Positions 44,084 through 49,806 of a stretch of 49,806 nt of DNA are shown piece by piece (within the stretch, counting starts at the first letter, position 1; each line of letters opens with the position of its first letter). The notes under the pieces were generated by a model. That model searched no databases. It saw only the letters and a program-made list of their open reading frames with translations, and had not been told where the DNA came from. Source of the stretch: Rhodococcus ruber (GTDB taxonomy: Bacteria; Actinomycetota; Actinomycetes; Mycobacteriales; Mycobacteriaceae); contig NZ_JAPWIJ010000019.1 of NCBI RefSeq assembly GCF_027270735.1, positions 1 through 49,806 on the forward strand, written 5' to 3'. Made by a program: the position numbers and the translations under genes.

Positions 44084-44260
44084 GGGTGGGCACCTCGCGG
44101 AAGCAACAGGGCAGGATTCCTGCGACGCTGCAGGAGAAGTGCACTAAGAATCGGTCATCGCGCCTATCCTCGCTAGTCGAGCGAGCACAAACTTCGGGGC
44201 GTACTCGACGTGGCCGTTGTGCGAACATCCAACACCGGCCCAGCGACGGAAGGAGCCAGG
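44084..44260. promoter_or_regulatory. Divergent region between NCS2 transporter and mocA-like gene
   Basis: It must hold promoters for both genes. A weak dyad, CTCGCT-AGTCG-AGCGAG, lies at 44169-44185. A clear AAGGAG site serves the GTG at 44261. Confidence 0.4.
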
Positions 44261-44794
44261 GTGTCCGACTCTGCCGTGGGAGTGCTCCTGGCTGCGGGTG
44301 CCGGAACGCGGTACGGCTCGCCGAAAGTGCTCGCTCACGACGGGCTGTGGCTTCGTACGGCAGTGCAGGCATTGCGCGACGGCGGCTGCGACCGCGTGCT
44401 CGTGGTGCTGGGCGCGGCCGATGCCCCAGTCCCCGACGGCGCGATCGCCGTGTATGCACCCCAGTGGGAGCAAGGAATGAGCGCCTCCTTCATCACCGGG
44501 CTATCGGCGGCGTCGGGCGCGGACTACGCGGTGGTGCACGTGGTCGATACGCCGGATGTCGGACCCGAGGTGGTGCAGGCAGTTCTCGCCGCAGCGCGGG
44601 AAACAGGTCTCGCCAGGGCGGTGTTCGACGGCCGTCCCGGACATCCGGTCGTTCTGGCGCGTCGACACGTCGACGCAGCCGTGGCATCGGCGTCGGGAGA
44701 CTCCGGCGCCCGGGACTTCCTGCGGGGGAGAGACGACGTGATTGCCGTCGAATGTTCGCAATGGGCAACGGGAATCGACCACGACTATCGGTGA
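44261..44794 (+). CDS. MobA/MocA-like nucleotidyltransferase
   Basis: A 177-residue protein starting at GTG with AAGGAG 7 nt upstream. VGVLLAAGAGTRYGSPKVLA is the nucleotide-binding loop of MobA-like NTP transferases and VHVVDTPDVGP gives the metal-binding Asp. PGHPVVLARRHV corresponds to the GxPG-like C-terminal motif. These enzymes attach CMP or GMP to molybdopterin, or may cytidylylate other sugars. Being in the purine locus, it probably matures the xanthine dehydrogenase cofactor (MocA type, cytosine dinucleotide). No XdhC is in the window. The GTG is in the same frame as a longer alternative start that lacks a good ribosome site. Confidence 0.85.
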   Translation: MSDSAVGVLLAAGAGTRYGSPKVLAHDGLWLRTAVQALRDGGCDRVLVVLGAADAPVPDGAIAVYAPQWEQGMSASFITGLSAASGADYAVVHVVDTPDVGPEVVQAVLAAARETGLARAVFDGRPGHPVVLARRHVDAAVASASGDSGARDFLRGRDDVIAVECSQWATGIDHDYR

Positions 44795-44810
44795 GTGGCC
44801 CCGTCGGCGG

Positions 44811-44816
44811 TAGCGT
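44811..44816 (+). promoter_or_regulatory. Leaderless -10 box of CHC2 zinc-finger gene
   Basis: TAGCGT lies 7 nt before the ATG at 44824. Confidence 0.5.
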
Positions 44817-44823
44817 GAAAGTC

Positions 44824-45141
44824 ATGGAGCGGCGCATTTCGGATCGAACAGTGGATGCCATCCGCGCCGCAGTCGTGCTGGAAGGCGTGATCGGCGAGCG
44901 GACGCCACTCGTCCGCTCGGGACTGGACTCGATGAAGGCCGTGTGTCCGGTGCACGGTGAGCGGACACCCAGTCTGCATGTTCGACCGAGCCGGCAACGT
45001 TTTCACTGTTTCGGGTGCGGAGCAGGAGGCGACGCGTTCGATTTCATCCAGGCTGTCGACGGGGTCAGCAGGATCGAATCGGTCGAAATCCTGGCGGACC
45101 GAGCCGGTCTCGTCATCGACTACGAGGATCGGGACCAATAG
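44824..45141 (+). CDS. Stand-alone DnaG-type CHC2 zinc-finger protein
   Basis: A 105-residue protein consisting of a primase N-terminal zinc domain: CPVHGERTPSLHV, then RFHCFGCGAGGDAFDFI, giving Cys-His-Cys-Cys metal ligands in CHC2 order. The remainder is a short helical N-terminus and an acidic end. The RNA polymerase (TOPRIM) domain of DnaG is absent. Such lone domains appear in phage, plasmid and integrative-element genes, where they may bind single-stranded DNA. Nothing else near it is clearly mobile. The stop overlaps the convergent hydrolase gene by 29 nt. Confidence 0.85.
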   Translation: MERRISDRTVDAIRAAVVLEGVIGERTPLVRSGLDSMKAVCPVHGERTPSLHVRPSRQRFHCFGCGAGGDAFDFIQAVDGVSRIESVEILADRAGLVIDYEDRDQ

Positions 45142-45673
45142 AAGCTTCCCCGCGGGGACGCCCGAATCCGCTGACCTCGGCGGCAACGGCGTCGATGATG
45201 CCGTCGAACTGATGACCACCGGTCGGGAACTCGACCACCGTCGCAGACGGGAGAGCTTTCGAGTTCAGCGCCAGGTGGGAAACGGGAACCACGTCGTCGT
45301 CCCGGCAGTGGACGAGCATCAGGTCGGTCTCGGGTTCGGGGTCGGTGAACGCGTAGTCGACGACGTCCCACCCACACGGAGTCCAGTCCGGCATCGCCAG
45401 CAGAGTGGCCCGCAGGGGCCATTGCCGGCGATGTTCTGCCAGGACCCTGACGAGGATCGATGCGCCGAAGGAATGCGCCATCACCCAATCCTCCGGTCCG
45501 AGCCGGTCCAGGTGTTGCCGAACCGGTCCGGCCCAGTCCTCGAAACCCATAGCGGTGTCGGACAGCTCCGGCATCCGAAGGTCGAGACGCAGAGCCCTGG
45601 CCAGCCCGTGCGCCAGCTCCGCGTCGTCGACAAATCCACCGGCGCCGTGAACGAACAGAAGTCGGCCGACCAT
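45113..45673 (-). CDS. Small alpha/beta hydrolase (RBBP9/YdeN type)
   Basis: A 186-residue serine hydrolase with the pattern of small RBBP9-like enzymes. LLFVHGAGG gives the oxyanion loop, AHSFGAS the nucleophile Ser, CRDDDVVP the Asp and TGGHQFDG the His. The substrate is not known. The ATG at 45673 has a GAGAGGAA ribosome site. It converges with the zinc-finger gene with a 29-nt tail overlap. In bacteria this family includes esterases with no defined role. Confidence 0.88.
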   Translation of the reverse strand: MVGRLLFVHGAGGFVDDAELAHGLARALRLDLRMPELSDTAMGFEDWAGPVRQHLDRLGPEDWVMAHSFGASILVRVLAEHRRQWPLRATLLAMPDWTPCGWDVVDYAFTDPEPETDLMLVHCRDDDVVPVSHLALNSKALPSATVVEFPTGGHQFDGIIDAVAAEVSGFGRPRGEASIGPDPRSR

Positions 45674-45841
45674 GCTGGGTTCCTCTCTCCGGCAATGCTG
45701 TCACCGAAGAAGACCGGTGCCACCCCGTGAATTCACCGGTTGACTCGGATTCGGGGTTCGTGCGAGCATCTTCGGCAGCGTCGCGTGTCGATGACGGACT
45801 GCGTCAGGCATGGAGGCGTCGTACTGCCCAGGAGGCAGCGC

Positions 45842-46243
45842 ATGTCCATTTCGTTCGATCACACCATCGTTGTTGCGAAGAACAGTTCCGATTCTGCGGC
45901 GTTCTTTCGCGAGCTGTTCGCTCTACCAGAGGCGCCGTCGTGGGGGCCGTTCGTCAACGTACAACTCACCGACGGAACGCTCATCCAATTCGCCGAGCCC
46001 CCCTTCGACGATATTCAGTTTCAGCACTATGCGTTCAGGGTCAGCGACGATCTGTTCGACGCGGCCTACACCAGGCTGGTCGACCGGGGCGTCGAGCACT
46101 GGGCCGACCCTCGGATGACCGAACCCGGCACCGTCAATACCGGCCATGGTGGCCGCGGAGTGTACTTCCGCGACCCGACCGGGCACTTCTTCGAGATGCT
46201 GACGCACTCCTACCTGTCGACGCCGGGTGAGCCGATACCCTAG
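45842..46243 (+). CDS. VOC-superfamily (glyoxalase/dioxygenase-like) protein
   Basis: A 133-residue protein with two beta-alpha-beta-beta-beta modules. ISFDHTIVVAKNSSDSAAFF provides the first metal-ligand His, and the end VYFRDPTGHFFEMLT is the classic VOC segment with His and the metal-ligand Glu. Members include glyoxalase I, fosfomycin-resistance proteins and extradiol dioxygenases, and the specific reaction cannot be told. ATG 45842 has AGGAGG 6 nt upstream and was chosen over an earlier in-frame ATG. Confidence 0.88.
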   Translation: MSISFDHTIVVAKNSSDSAAFFRELFALPEAPSWGPFVNVQLTDGTLIQFAEPPFDDIQFQHYAFRVSDDLFDAAYTRLVDRGVEHWADPRMTEPGTVNTGHGGRGVYFRDPTGHFFEMLTHSYLSTPGEPIP

Positions 46244-46507
46244 CGATTGTGGCCGAGCAGCAGCATGTTTCGATGACGAGAACCGGAATAGGCTTGTCGC
46301 CGAACATGGTCGAGGTTGCTCGACGCGAATTCCCGCATCTGATTTTCCGCGCCGGATCCATGGAGTCGTTGTCTGCGGCGGACGTTCGAGTGCACCGGGC
46401 CGCGGTGGGATAAGAGCCGCCATCGCAGGCGTATCCGATGGCCCGCAAACGAACATCGTGACCGCCTCGGATTGCCGATGATGTCCTGTGACTACCTGGT
46501 CGATCGG
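46244..46507. other. Gap without recognisable gene
   Basis: About 260 nt between the VOC and ATP-grasp genes. Short open frames exist on both strands, but none shows family-like sequence or a good start. I see no repeat or hairpin. Confidence 0.5.
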
Positions 46508-46513
46508 TAGGAT
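46508..46513 (+). promoter_or_regulatory. Leaderless -10 box of ATP-grasp gene
   Basis: TAGGAT lies 7 nt before the ATG at 46521, favouring this start over the GTG at 46488. Confidence 0.5.
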
Positions 46514-46520
46514 TTGCCCG

Positions 46521-47348
46521 ATGTGTGCACCCCGTCCGCGCGTTCTCTTCGTCACCGACCTGGCTTATCCATCGAGGGGCCGACGCTACTGCGACGAAGA
46601 CATCTTTCTGTCGTCGCAGCTCCGCGAGCGGGTCGACATTGCGCTGTGTCACCCGCTCGAAGCGCGTGCGCTGATGGACGGCTTCGATGCTGTCGTCATC
46701 CGGAACTCCGGGCCCGTGCTGGGGTACCAGGATGCTTTCGACGCGTTTACTCGCCGCGCGCGCGAGAACGGCACGAGGGTCTTCACCCAGCTCACCGGCA
46801 AAGGCGACCAGAGAGGCAAGCAGTACCTGGTCGACCTTTTCGCAGATGGTTTTCCGGTTATTCCTACCGTCGACGGCCCGCGGGACGTCTCGCGCTTACC
46901 CGAGGTGGAAACCTATGTGGTGAAACCGAAATGGGGTGCCGACTCGATCGGTATGCGTCACATCGGGCGCGCCGAACTGTCGGAAGTCGAGCCGGGCACG
47001 TTGATTCAGCCGCGAATCGATTTTGTGTACGAAGTGTCGTTCTACTTCATCGGCCGCACATTGCAATACTCCTTGCACGCTCCGGACCCCGGCCGACGCT
47101 GGGACTTGGAGCCGTACTCGGCTACTGCTCAGGACGAAGAGTTCGCGCAACGATTCGTCGACTGGAACGACATCGACCACGGAATCACGCGGGTGGACGC
47201 ATGCCGCACCGTTGACGGAGCGCTGCTGTTGGTCGAGCTCGAAGACCTGAACCCGTACCTCTCACTCGACCGGCTGCCCGAGCCGAAGCGTCGAGAGTTC
47301 GTGAACCACATGGCGGAGGCGATCGTAGCGCTGTGTGCCCAACCGTAG
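46521..47348 (+). CDS. ATP-grasp-like protein
   Basis: A 275-residue protein beginning MCAPRPRVLFVTDLAYPS. The order fits an ATP-grasp fold: an N-terminal Rossmann-like part, LTGKGDQRGKQYLVDLFADG, then the ATP-binding strand ETYVVKPKWGADSIGM with a conserved Lys and a glycine loop, and LVELEDLNPYLSL with the metal-ligand acidic residues. Such enzymes ligate a carboxylate to an amine or thiol using ATP, often making peptides or modified amino acids. The substrate is unknown. The upstream GTG 46488 is possible but not needed. Confidence 0.75.
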   Translation: MCAPRPRVLFVTDLAYPSRGRRYCDEDIFLSSQLRERVDIALCHPLEARALMDGFDAVVIRNSGPVLGYQDAFDAFTRRARENGTRVFTQLTGKGDQRGKQYLVDLFADGFPVIPTVDGPRDVSRLPEVETYVVKPKWGADSIGMRHIGRAELSEVEPGTLIQPRIDFVYEVSFYFIGRTLQYSLHAPDPGRRWDLEPYSATAQDEEFAQRFVDWNDIDHGITRVDACRTVDGALLLVELEDLNPYLSLDRLPEPKRREFVNHMAEAIVALCAQP

Positions 47349-47433
47349 AGGGCGAACTCAGTTGGGTAGCACGTCGGACGCAGCATCGGTGATCACGATT
47401 CGGTAGCGTCGAGACCGCGAAAGGTGGTGGCCG

Positions 47434-47910
47434 ATGTCGATCACGGTGCTCCACATATCGGCCGCGCTGCTGTCGGTTCTGCTCGGTGCCGTGATTCTGC
47501 TCGCGCGAAAAGGGACGCCGCGGCACCGGCACTGGGGACGGATGTACGGCTTCGCTCTACTGGTCATGGTGGTCTCCTCGTTCTTCGTGACCGACATTCG
47601 TACCGGCTGGAGCGTGTTTCACGCAGTGTCGGTGCTGACCGGCGTTCTGGTGCTGTGTGGCTGGTGGCAGCCCGTGTTCGGGCGCTCGCGAGCGGGTTGG
47701 GTTCGGCGACACATGCTGTCGATGCAGCTGTCCTACCTGGTGCTCATCGTGACCGGTACGGCCCAGTTCTTCGACTACTTGCCTCTTCCGAACGACGCTC
47801 TCAACGCCATCGTGTTTCTGCAGCTGCCCCTGATGGTCGGGATCGTGGCAATCATTCGGCGCAGTCGACGCCCTACCGGTACCTACGGTTCGCTACCGTC
47901 GTCTCCGTGA
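47434..47910 (+). CDS. DUF2306-like membrane protein
   Basis: A 158-residue protein with about four membrane helices (SITVLHISAALLSVLLGAVI, then SFFVTDIR and others). GTPRHRHWGRMYGF resembles the RxHR-x-x-GR-x-Y segment of DUF2306 membrane proteins, whose role is unknown. The ATG at 47434 has AAAGGTGG upstream, and a TAGCGT box at 47403-47408 is a candidate promoter. Its stop overlaps the GTG of the P-loop gene (GTGA), so the two are co-translated. Confidence 0.78.
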   Translation: MSITVLHISAALLSVLLGAVILLARKGTPRHRHWGRMYGFALLVMVVSSFFVTDIRTGWSVFHAVSVLTGVLVLCGWWQPVFGRSRAGWVRRHMLSMQLSYLVLIVTGTAQFFDYLPLPNDALNAIVFLQLPLMVGIVAIIRRSRRPTGTYGSLPSSP

Positions 47911-48473
47911 TTCTCGGACCGAACGATGCAGTTCCACGTTGCCCGTCGAGGATCGTCGTTGCGGGGACGTCCGGTTCCGGCAAAACGACACTGTGTGCCC
48001 GTCTGGGATCGATTCTGGGAATCGAACACATCGAGATCGACAGCCTCTATCACGGGCCGAATTGGACGCCGCGTGCGACGTTCGAGTCCGACGTGGAGAA
48101 GTTCATCTCGCGCCCTGCCTGGGTCACCGAGTGGCAGTACCACGCTGTGCGCGATCGTCTCGCCGATCGTGCGGATCTGATGTTGTGGCTCGACCTACCG
48201 CGCCGAACAGTCATGCGGCAGGTGATGACTCGGACGTTGCGCCGCAGGCTCGGTAGGCACGAGCTGTGGAACGGCAACGTCGAACCCCCACTGCACCGCG
48301 TCTTCCTCGACCGCGACCACGTCGTTCGATGGGCATGGAACACCTACCGGTTGAACACCGAGCGCGTGCAGCGACTGAGCGTGCGCCGCCCGGAGCTGAC
48401 AATTGTTCGCTGTCGTTCGCACCGGGACGTGGAGGCGTGGATTGCGCACCAGCTGATTTCTCCGACTCGATAG
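47907..48473 (+). CDS. P-loop nucleotide kinase-like protein
   Basis: A 188-residue protein with Walker A in VVAGTSGSGKTTLCA, IEIDSLYHGPNWTPRATFES (substrate-binding acid and Trp) and TEWQYHAV. This matches adenylate-kinase-like or FlaR-type small P-loop proteins. It should bind ATP and phosphorylate a small molecule; the acceptor is unknown. It begins with GTG inside the stop of the membrane protein gene, so the pair is probably one unit. Confidence 0.82.
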   Translation: MILGPNDAVPRCPSRIVVAGTSGSGKTTLCARLGSILGIEHIEIDSLYHGPNWTPRATFESDVEKFISRPAWVTEWQYHAVRDRLADRADLMLWLDLPRRTVMRQVMTRTLRRRLGRHELWNGNVEPPLHRVFLDRDHVVRWAWNTYRLNTERVQRLSVRRPELTIVRCRSHRDVEAWIAHQLISPTR

Positions 48474-48479
48474 CTGTTG

Positions 48480-49166
48480 TCAGCAGTGAAGTTGCGTTGC
48501 GAGAGACTCGATCGAGTCGACACTGTAGGTCCAGTCGGACTCCGCAACGAGGTCGGCAGTCTGCCCCGGTCCGTGTTCGAGCGGACGGGCGACGAACGCA
48601 GTCGCGAAACCGCAGTCGGCTGCCGCGACGAGATCGCTGTTGTGTGCGGCCACCATCATGCAGTCACGCGGCTCGAGACCCAGAATGTCGGCGGTACGCA
48701 GGTAGGCGTCCGGGGTGGGCTTGTACGCCCGCACCGGTTCTGCGCCGAGGATTGCATCCCACGGCAGTCCGGCGTTCTTGGCCATGTCGAGCAGCAGGGA
48801 GATGTTCCCGTTCGAGAGCGGGGCGATGATGAATTCGGTGCGAAGCCGGGTGAGTCCGGGGACCGAATCCGGCCAGGGATCCAATCGGTGCCACGCCTGA
48901 TTCAGCGCGGCAATACAATCCTCGGCAAGCTGAATGTCGAACTCCGACAACACGACTCGGAGTGATTCGAGATGCAGTACGTCGAGCCGGGTGAAAGGCC
49001 TGCGACCGGACCGGACCTCTTCCATCGCCGGCTGGTACATGCTGCGCCAGCGGTCTGCGAAAGAAAAGCTGTCGACATCCGGCCCGCACTGACGTCGGAC
49101 CTCGCGAGCGATGCTGGTGCGCCAGTCGACGACGGTACCGAACACGTCGAACAGAAGTGCCTTCAA
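48480..49166 (-). CDS. HAD-superfamily hydrolase, haloacid dehalogenase type II-like
   Basis: A 228-residue protein. Motif I is LLFDVFGTVVDW (nucleophile Asp near residue 7), motif II LSNGN (Ser), motif III KPTPDAYLRTA (Lys) and motif IV MMVAAHNSDLVAAADCG. This order and the DVFGT-DW form are typical of (S)-2-haloacid dehalogenases, which hydrolyse the C-halogen bond. Related enzymes are phosphatases, so dehalogenation is not proven. A TTG at 49166 overlaps the DUF1707 stop by 4 nt (TTGA); it is the only start near the N-terminal motif. Confidence 0.87.
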   Translation of the reverse strand: MKALLFDVFGTVVDWRTSIAREVRRQCGPDVDSFSFADRWRSMYQPAMEEVRSGRRPFTRLDVLHLESLRVVLSEFDIQLAEDCIAALNQAWHRLDPWPDSVPGLTRLRTEFIIAPLSNGNISLLLDMAKNAGLPWDAILGAEPVRAYKPTPDAYLRTADILGLEPRDCMMVAAHNSDLVAAADCGFATAFVARPLEHGPGQTADLVAESDWTYSVDSIESLATQLHC

Positions 49167-49585
49167 CGCTCCTTCTTCTTTTTCTTCGGACTCTTCGAGT
49201 GTCCGCCTGCGGACAGCAACGCACCGGCGAGTGGGATGAGGAGGAAGAAGAGCCACTTGTTGTCGAAATCGGTGAGGAAGAACAACGCCAACGAACCGAA
49301 GATGACCAGTGGCATGACCACGGCACGCCAATCGAGACCGCCGCCGGTCTCGGCCGGAGCAGGTGACCGCTCGGGCCGGGCAGGCGTGTGCGGCGGCGTC
49401 GACGCGGCGGGAAGGTCGACGAACACCGTGTCGAGCTCCCCGCGCGTCGTGGCGGAGGCGATAGTGGCACTGCGCTCGTCGAACTCGGGGACCGTGAGGC
49501 GACCCTCGCTGAAGTGCAGGCTGAGCGCGTCGAGCGCCTTTTCCCGATCAGCAGTACCGATACGAATTTCCGGAAGCTCGGACAT
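49163..49585 (-). CDS. DUF1707 protein with two membrane segments
   Basis: A 140-residue protein. Residues 1-60 are a DUF1707 domain (IRIGTADREKALDALSLHFS, FDERSA), a short helical module often at the N-terminus of actinobacterial membrane proteins. A proline-rich linker follows, then two hydrophobic segments (VVMPLVIFGSLALFFLT, WLFFLLIPLAGALLS) and a lysine-rich tail (SPKKKKKER). Such proteins usually sit in the membrane with unknown function. A TACCCT box lies 6 nt before its ATG. It is the first gene of a likely pair with the HAD hydrolase. Confidence 0.85.
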   Translation of the reverse strand: MSELPEIRIGTADREKALDALSLHFSEGRLTVPEFDERSATIASATTRGELDTVFVDLPAASTPPHTPARPERSPAPAETGGGLDWRAVVMPLVIFGSLALFFLTDFDNKWLFFLLIPLAGALLSAGGHSKSPKKKKKER

Positions 49586-49591
49586 CGCTAC

Positions 49592-49597
49592 AGGGTA
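49592..49597 (-). promoter_or_regulatory. Leaderless -10 box of DUF1707 gene
   Basis: On the minus strand TACCCT is 6 nt before the ATG at 49585. Confidence 0.5.
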
Positions 49598-49651
49598 GCG
49601 CTATCCGAGGCCTAGATTCGAGCCAAAATTCGCATCGCTACCGATATGTCG

Positions 49652-49806
49652 TTATTTGATTTCTGTGAGGATGGTGCCTTGGGTGATGGCGTCGCCTGCG
49701 GTGACGCTCAGGCCGGTGATGGTGCCTGCTTTGTGGGCGGTGACGGGGTTTTCCATTTTCATCGCTTCCAGGACAGCGATGAGGTCCCCTACCTCGACGG
49801 TGTCGC
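49652..49806 (-). CDS. Biotinyl/lipoyl carrier domain, C-terminal end (cut by window edge)
   Basis: Fifty residues plus the stop (TAA) of a larger protein. It contains the biotinylation motif LEAMKMEN with the modified Lys between Met residues, followed by PVTAHKAGTITGLSVTAGDA and a final strand ILTEIK. This is the biotin carboxyl carrier domain of an acetyl/propionyl-CoA carboxylase alpha subunit or a similar biotin-dependent carboxylase. The N-terminal domains lie outside the window. In M. tuberculosis accA3 lies not far from lhr and nei, which would fit, but this is recollection. Confidence 0.85.
   Translation of the reverse strand, partial: DTVEVGDLIAVLEAMKMENPVTAHKAGTITGLSVTAGDAITQGTILTEIK

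Noticed and set aside
42593..44176. 527-residue plus-strand frame opposite the NCS2 transporter
   Set aside because: Extremely His/Asp/Arg rich with no hydrophobic core; the opposite strand encodes a clear transporter.
44169..44185. CTCGCT-AGTCG-AGCGAG dyad as an operator
   Set aside because: Short arms that are easily found by chance; mentioned only within the divergent region.
46227..46481. 84-residue frame in the gap after the VOC gene
   Set aside because: No start signal or family pattern; composition is like random GC-rich DNA.

Overview
The window is high-GC actinobacterial DNA, most likely from Rhodococcus/Rhodococcoides or a close mycolic-acid-containing relative. It shows dense GTG and TTG starts, many ATGA/GTGA gene overlaps, and a gene order recalling the Mycobacterium tuberculosis Rv3296-Rv3313c block (lhr, nei2, glpD2, lpdA, a Rv3304-position gene, amiA1/amiB1, deoD, pmmB, upp, a Rv3311-type protein, add). 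The synteny is from memory, not from a search. I see no rRNA, tRNA or CRISPR.

Layout. 1-325: end of an IS110-family transposase. 337-2713: APC permease plus two-domain universal stress protein. 2959-4083: adenosine deaminase. 4105-7587: a five-gene minus-strand operon (EspC-like protein, WXG100-like/NlpC-P60 hydrolase, two YbaB-like proteins, an acidic Rv3311-type protein) resembling type VII secretion accessory genes. 7722-11720: uracil phosphoribosyltransferase, DUF2797 protein, phosphosugar mutase and purine nucleoside phosphorylase. 11808-20677: enoyl-CoA hydratase-like protein, two M20 amidohydrolases, TrmO-like protein, gamma-glutamylcyclotransferase, LpdA, an aminotransferase and GlpD. 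20831-26214: Nei2 and Lhr DNA repair genes.

27128-31413 is the most unusual part. An alpha-oxoamine synthase is translationally coupled to a short-chain dehydrogenase carrying an extra degenerate hydrolase domain. Divergent to it is an acyl-CoA-dehydrogenase-like flavoprotein that appears to lack the catalytic glutamate. They are separated by a 375-bp intergenic region with a strongly AT-rich core and two 18-bp tandem repeats beside the flavoprotein's ribosome binding site. The set looks like a small pathway for an amino-ketone lipid, sphingoid-like base or signal molecule; that is inference.

34067-44794 is a purine degradation locus: Lrp regulator, xanthine dehydrogenase (fused FeS/Mo subunit plus FAD subunit), PucR regulator, uricase, HIU hydrolase, OHCU decarboxylase, an NCS2 transporter fused to a second OHCU-decarboxylase-like domain whose catalytic histidine is tyrosine, and a MobA-like nucleotidyltransferase probably serving the molybdenum cofactor. 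Together they would import urate or xanthine and convert it to allantoin; no allantoinase is present here. The remainder (44824-49806) is a mix of small genes: a lone DnaG-type zinc finger, hydrolase, VOC protein, ATP-grasp protein, membrane protein, P-loop kinase, HAD hydrolase, DUF1707 protein, and the end of a biotin carboxyl carrier domain.

A recurring signal is a TANNNT box 6-7 nt before the start codon. It occurs at eleven genes and suggests leaderless transcripts; it also fixes several start sites.
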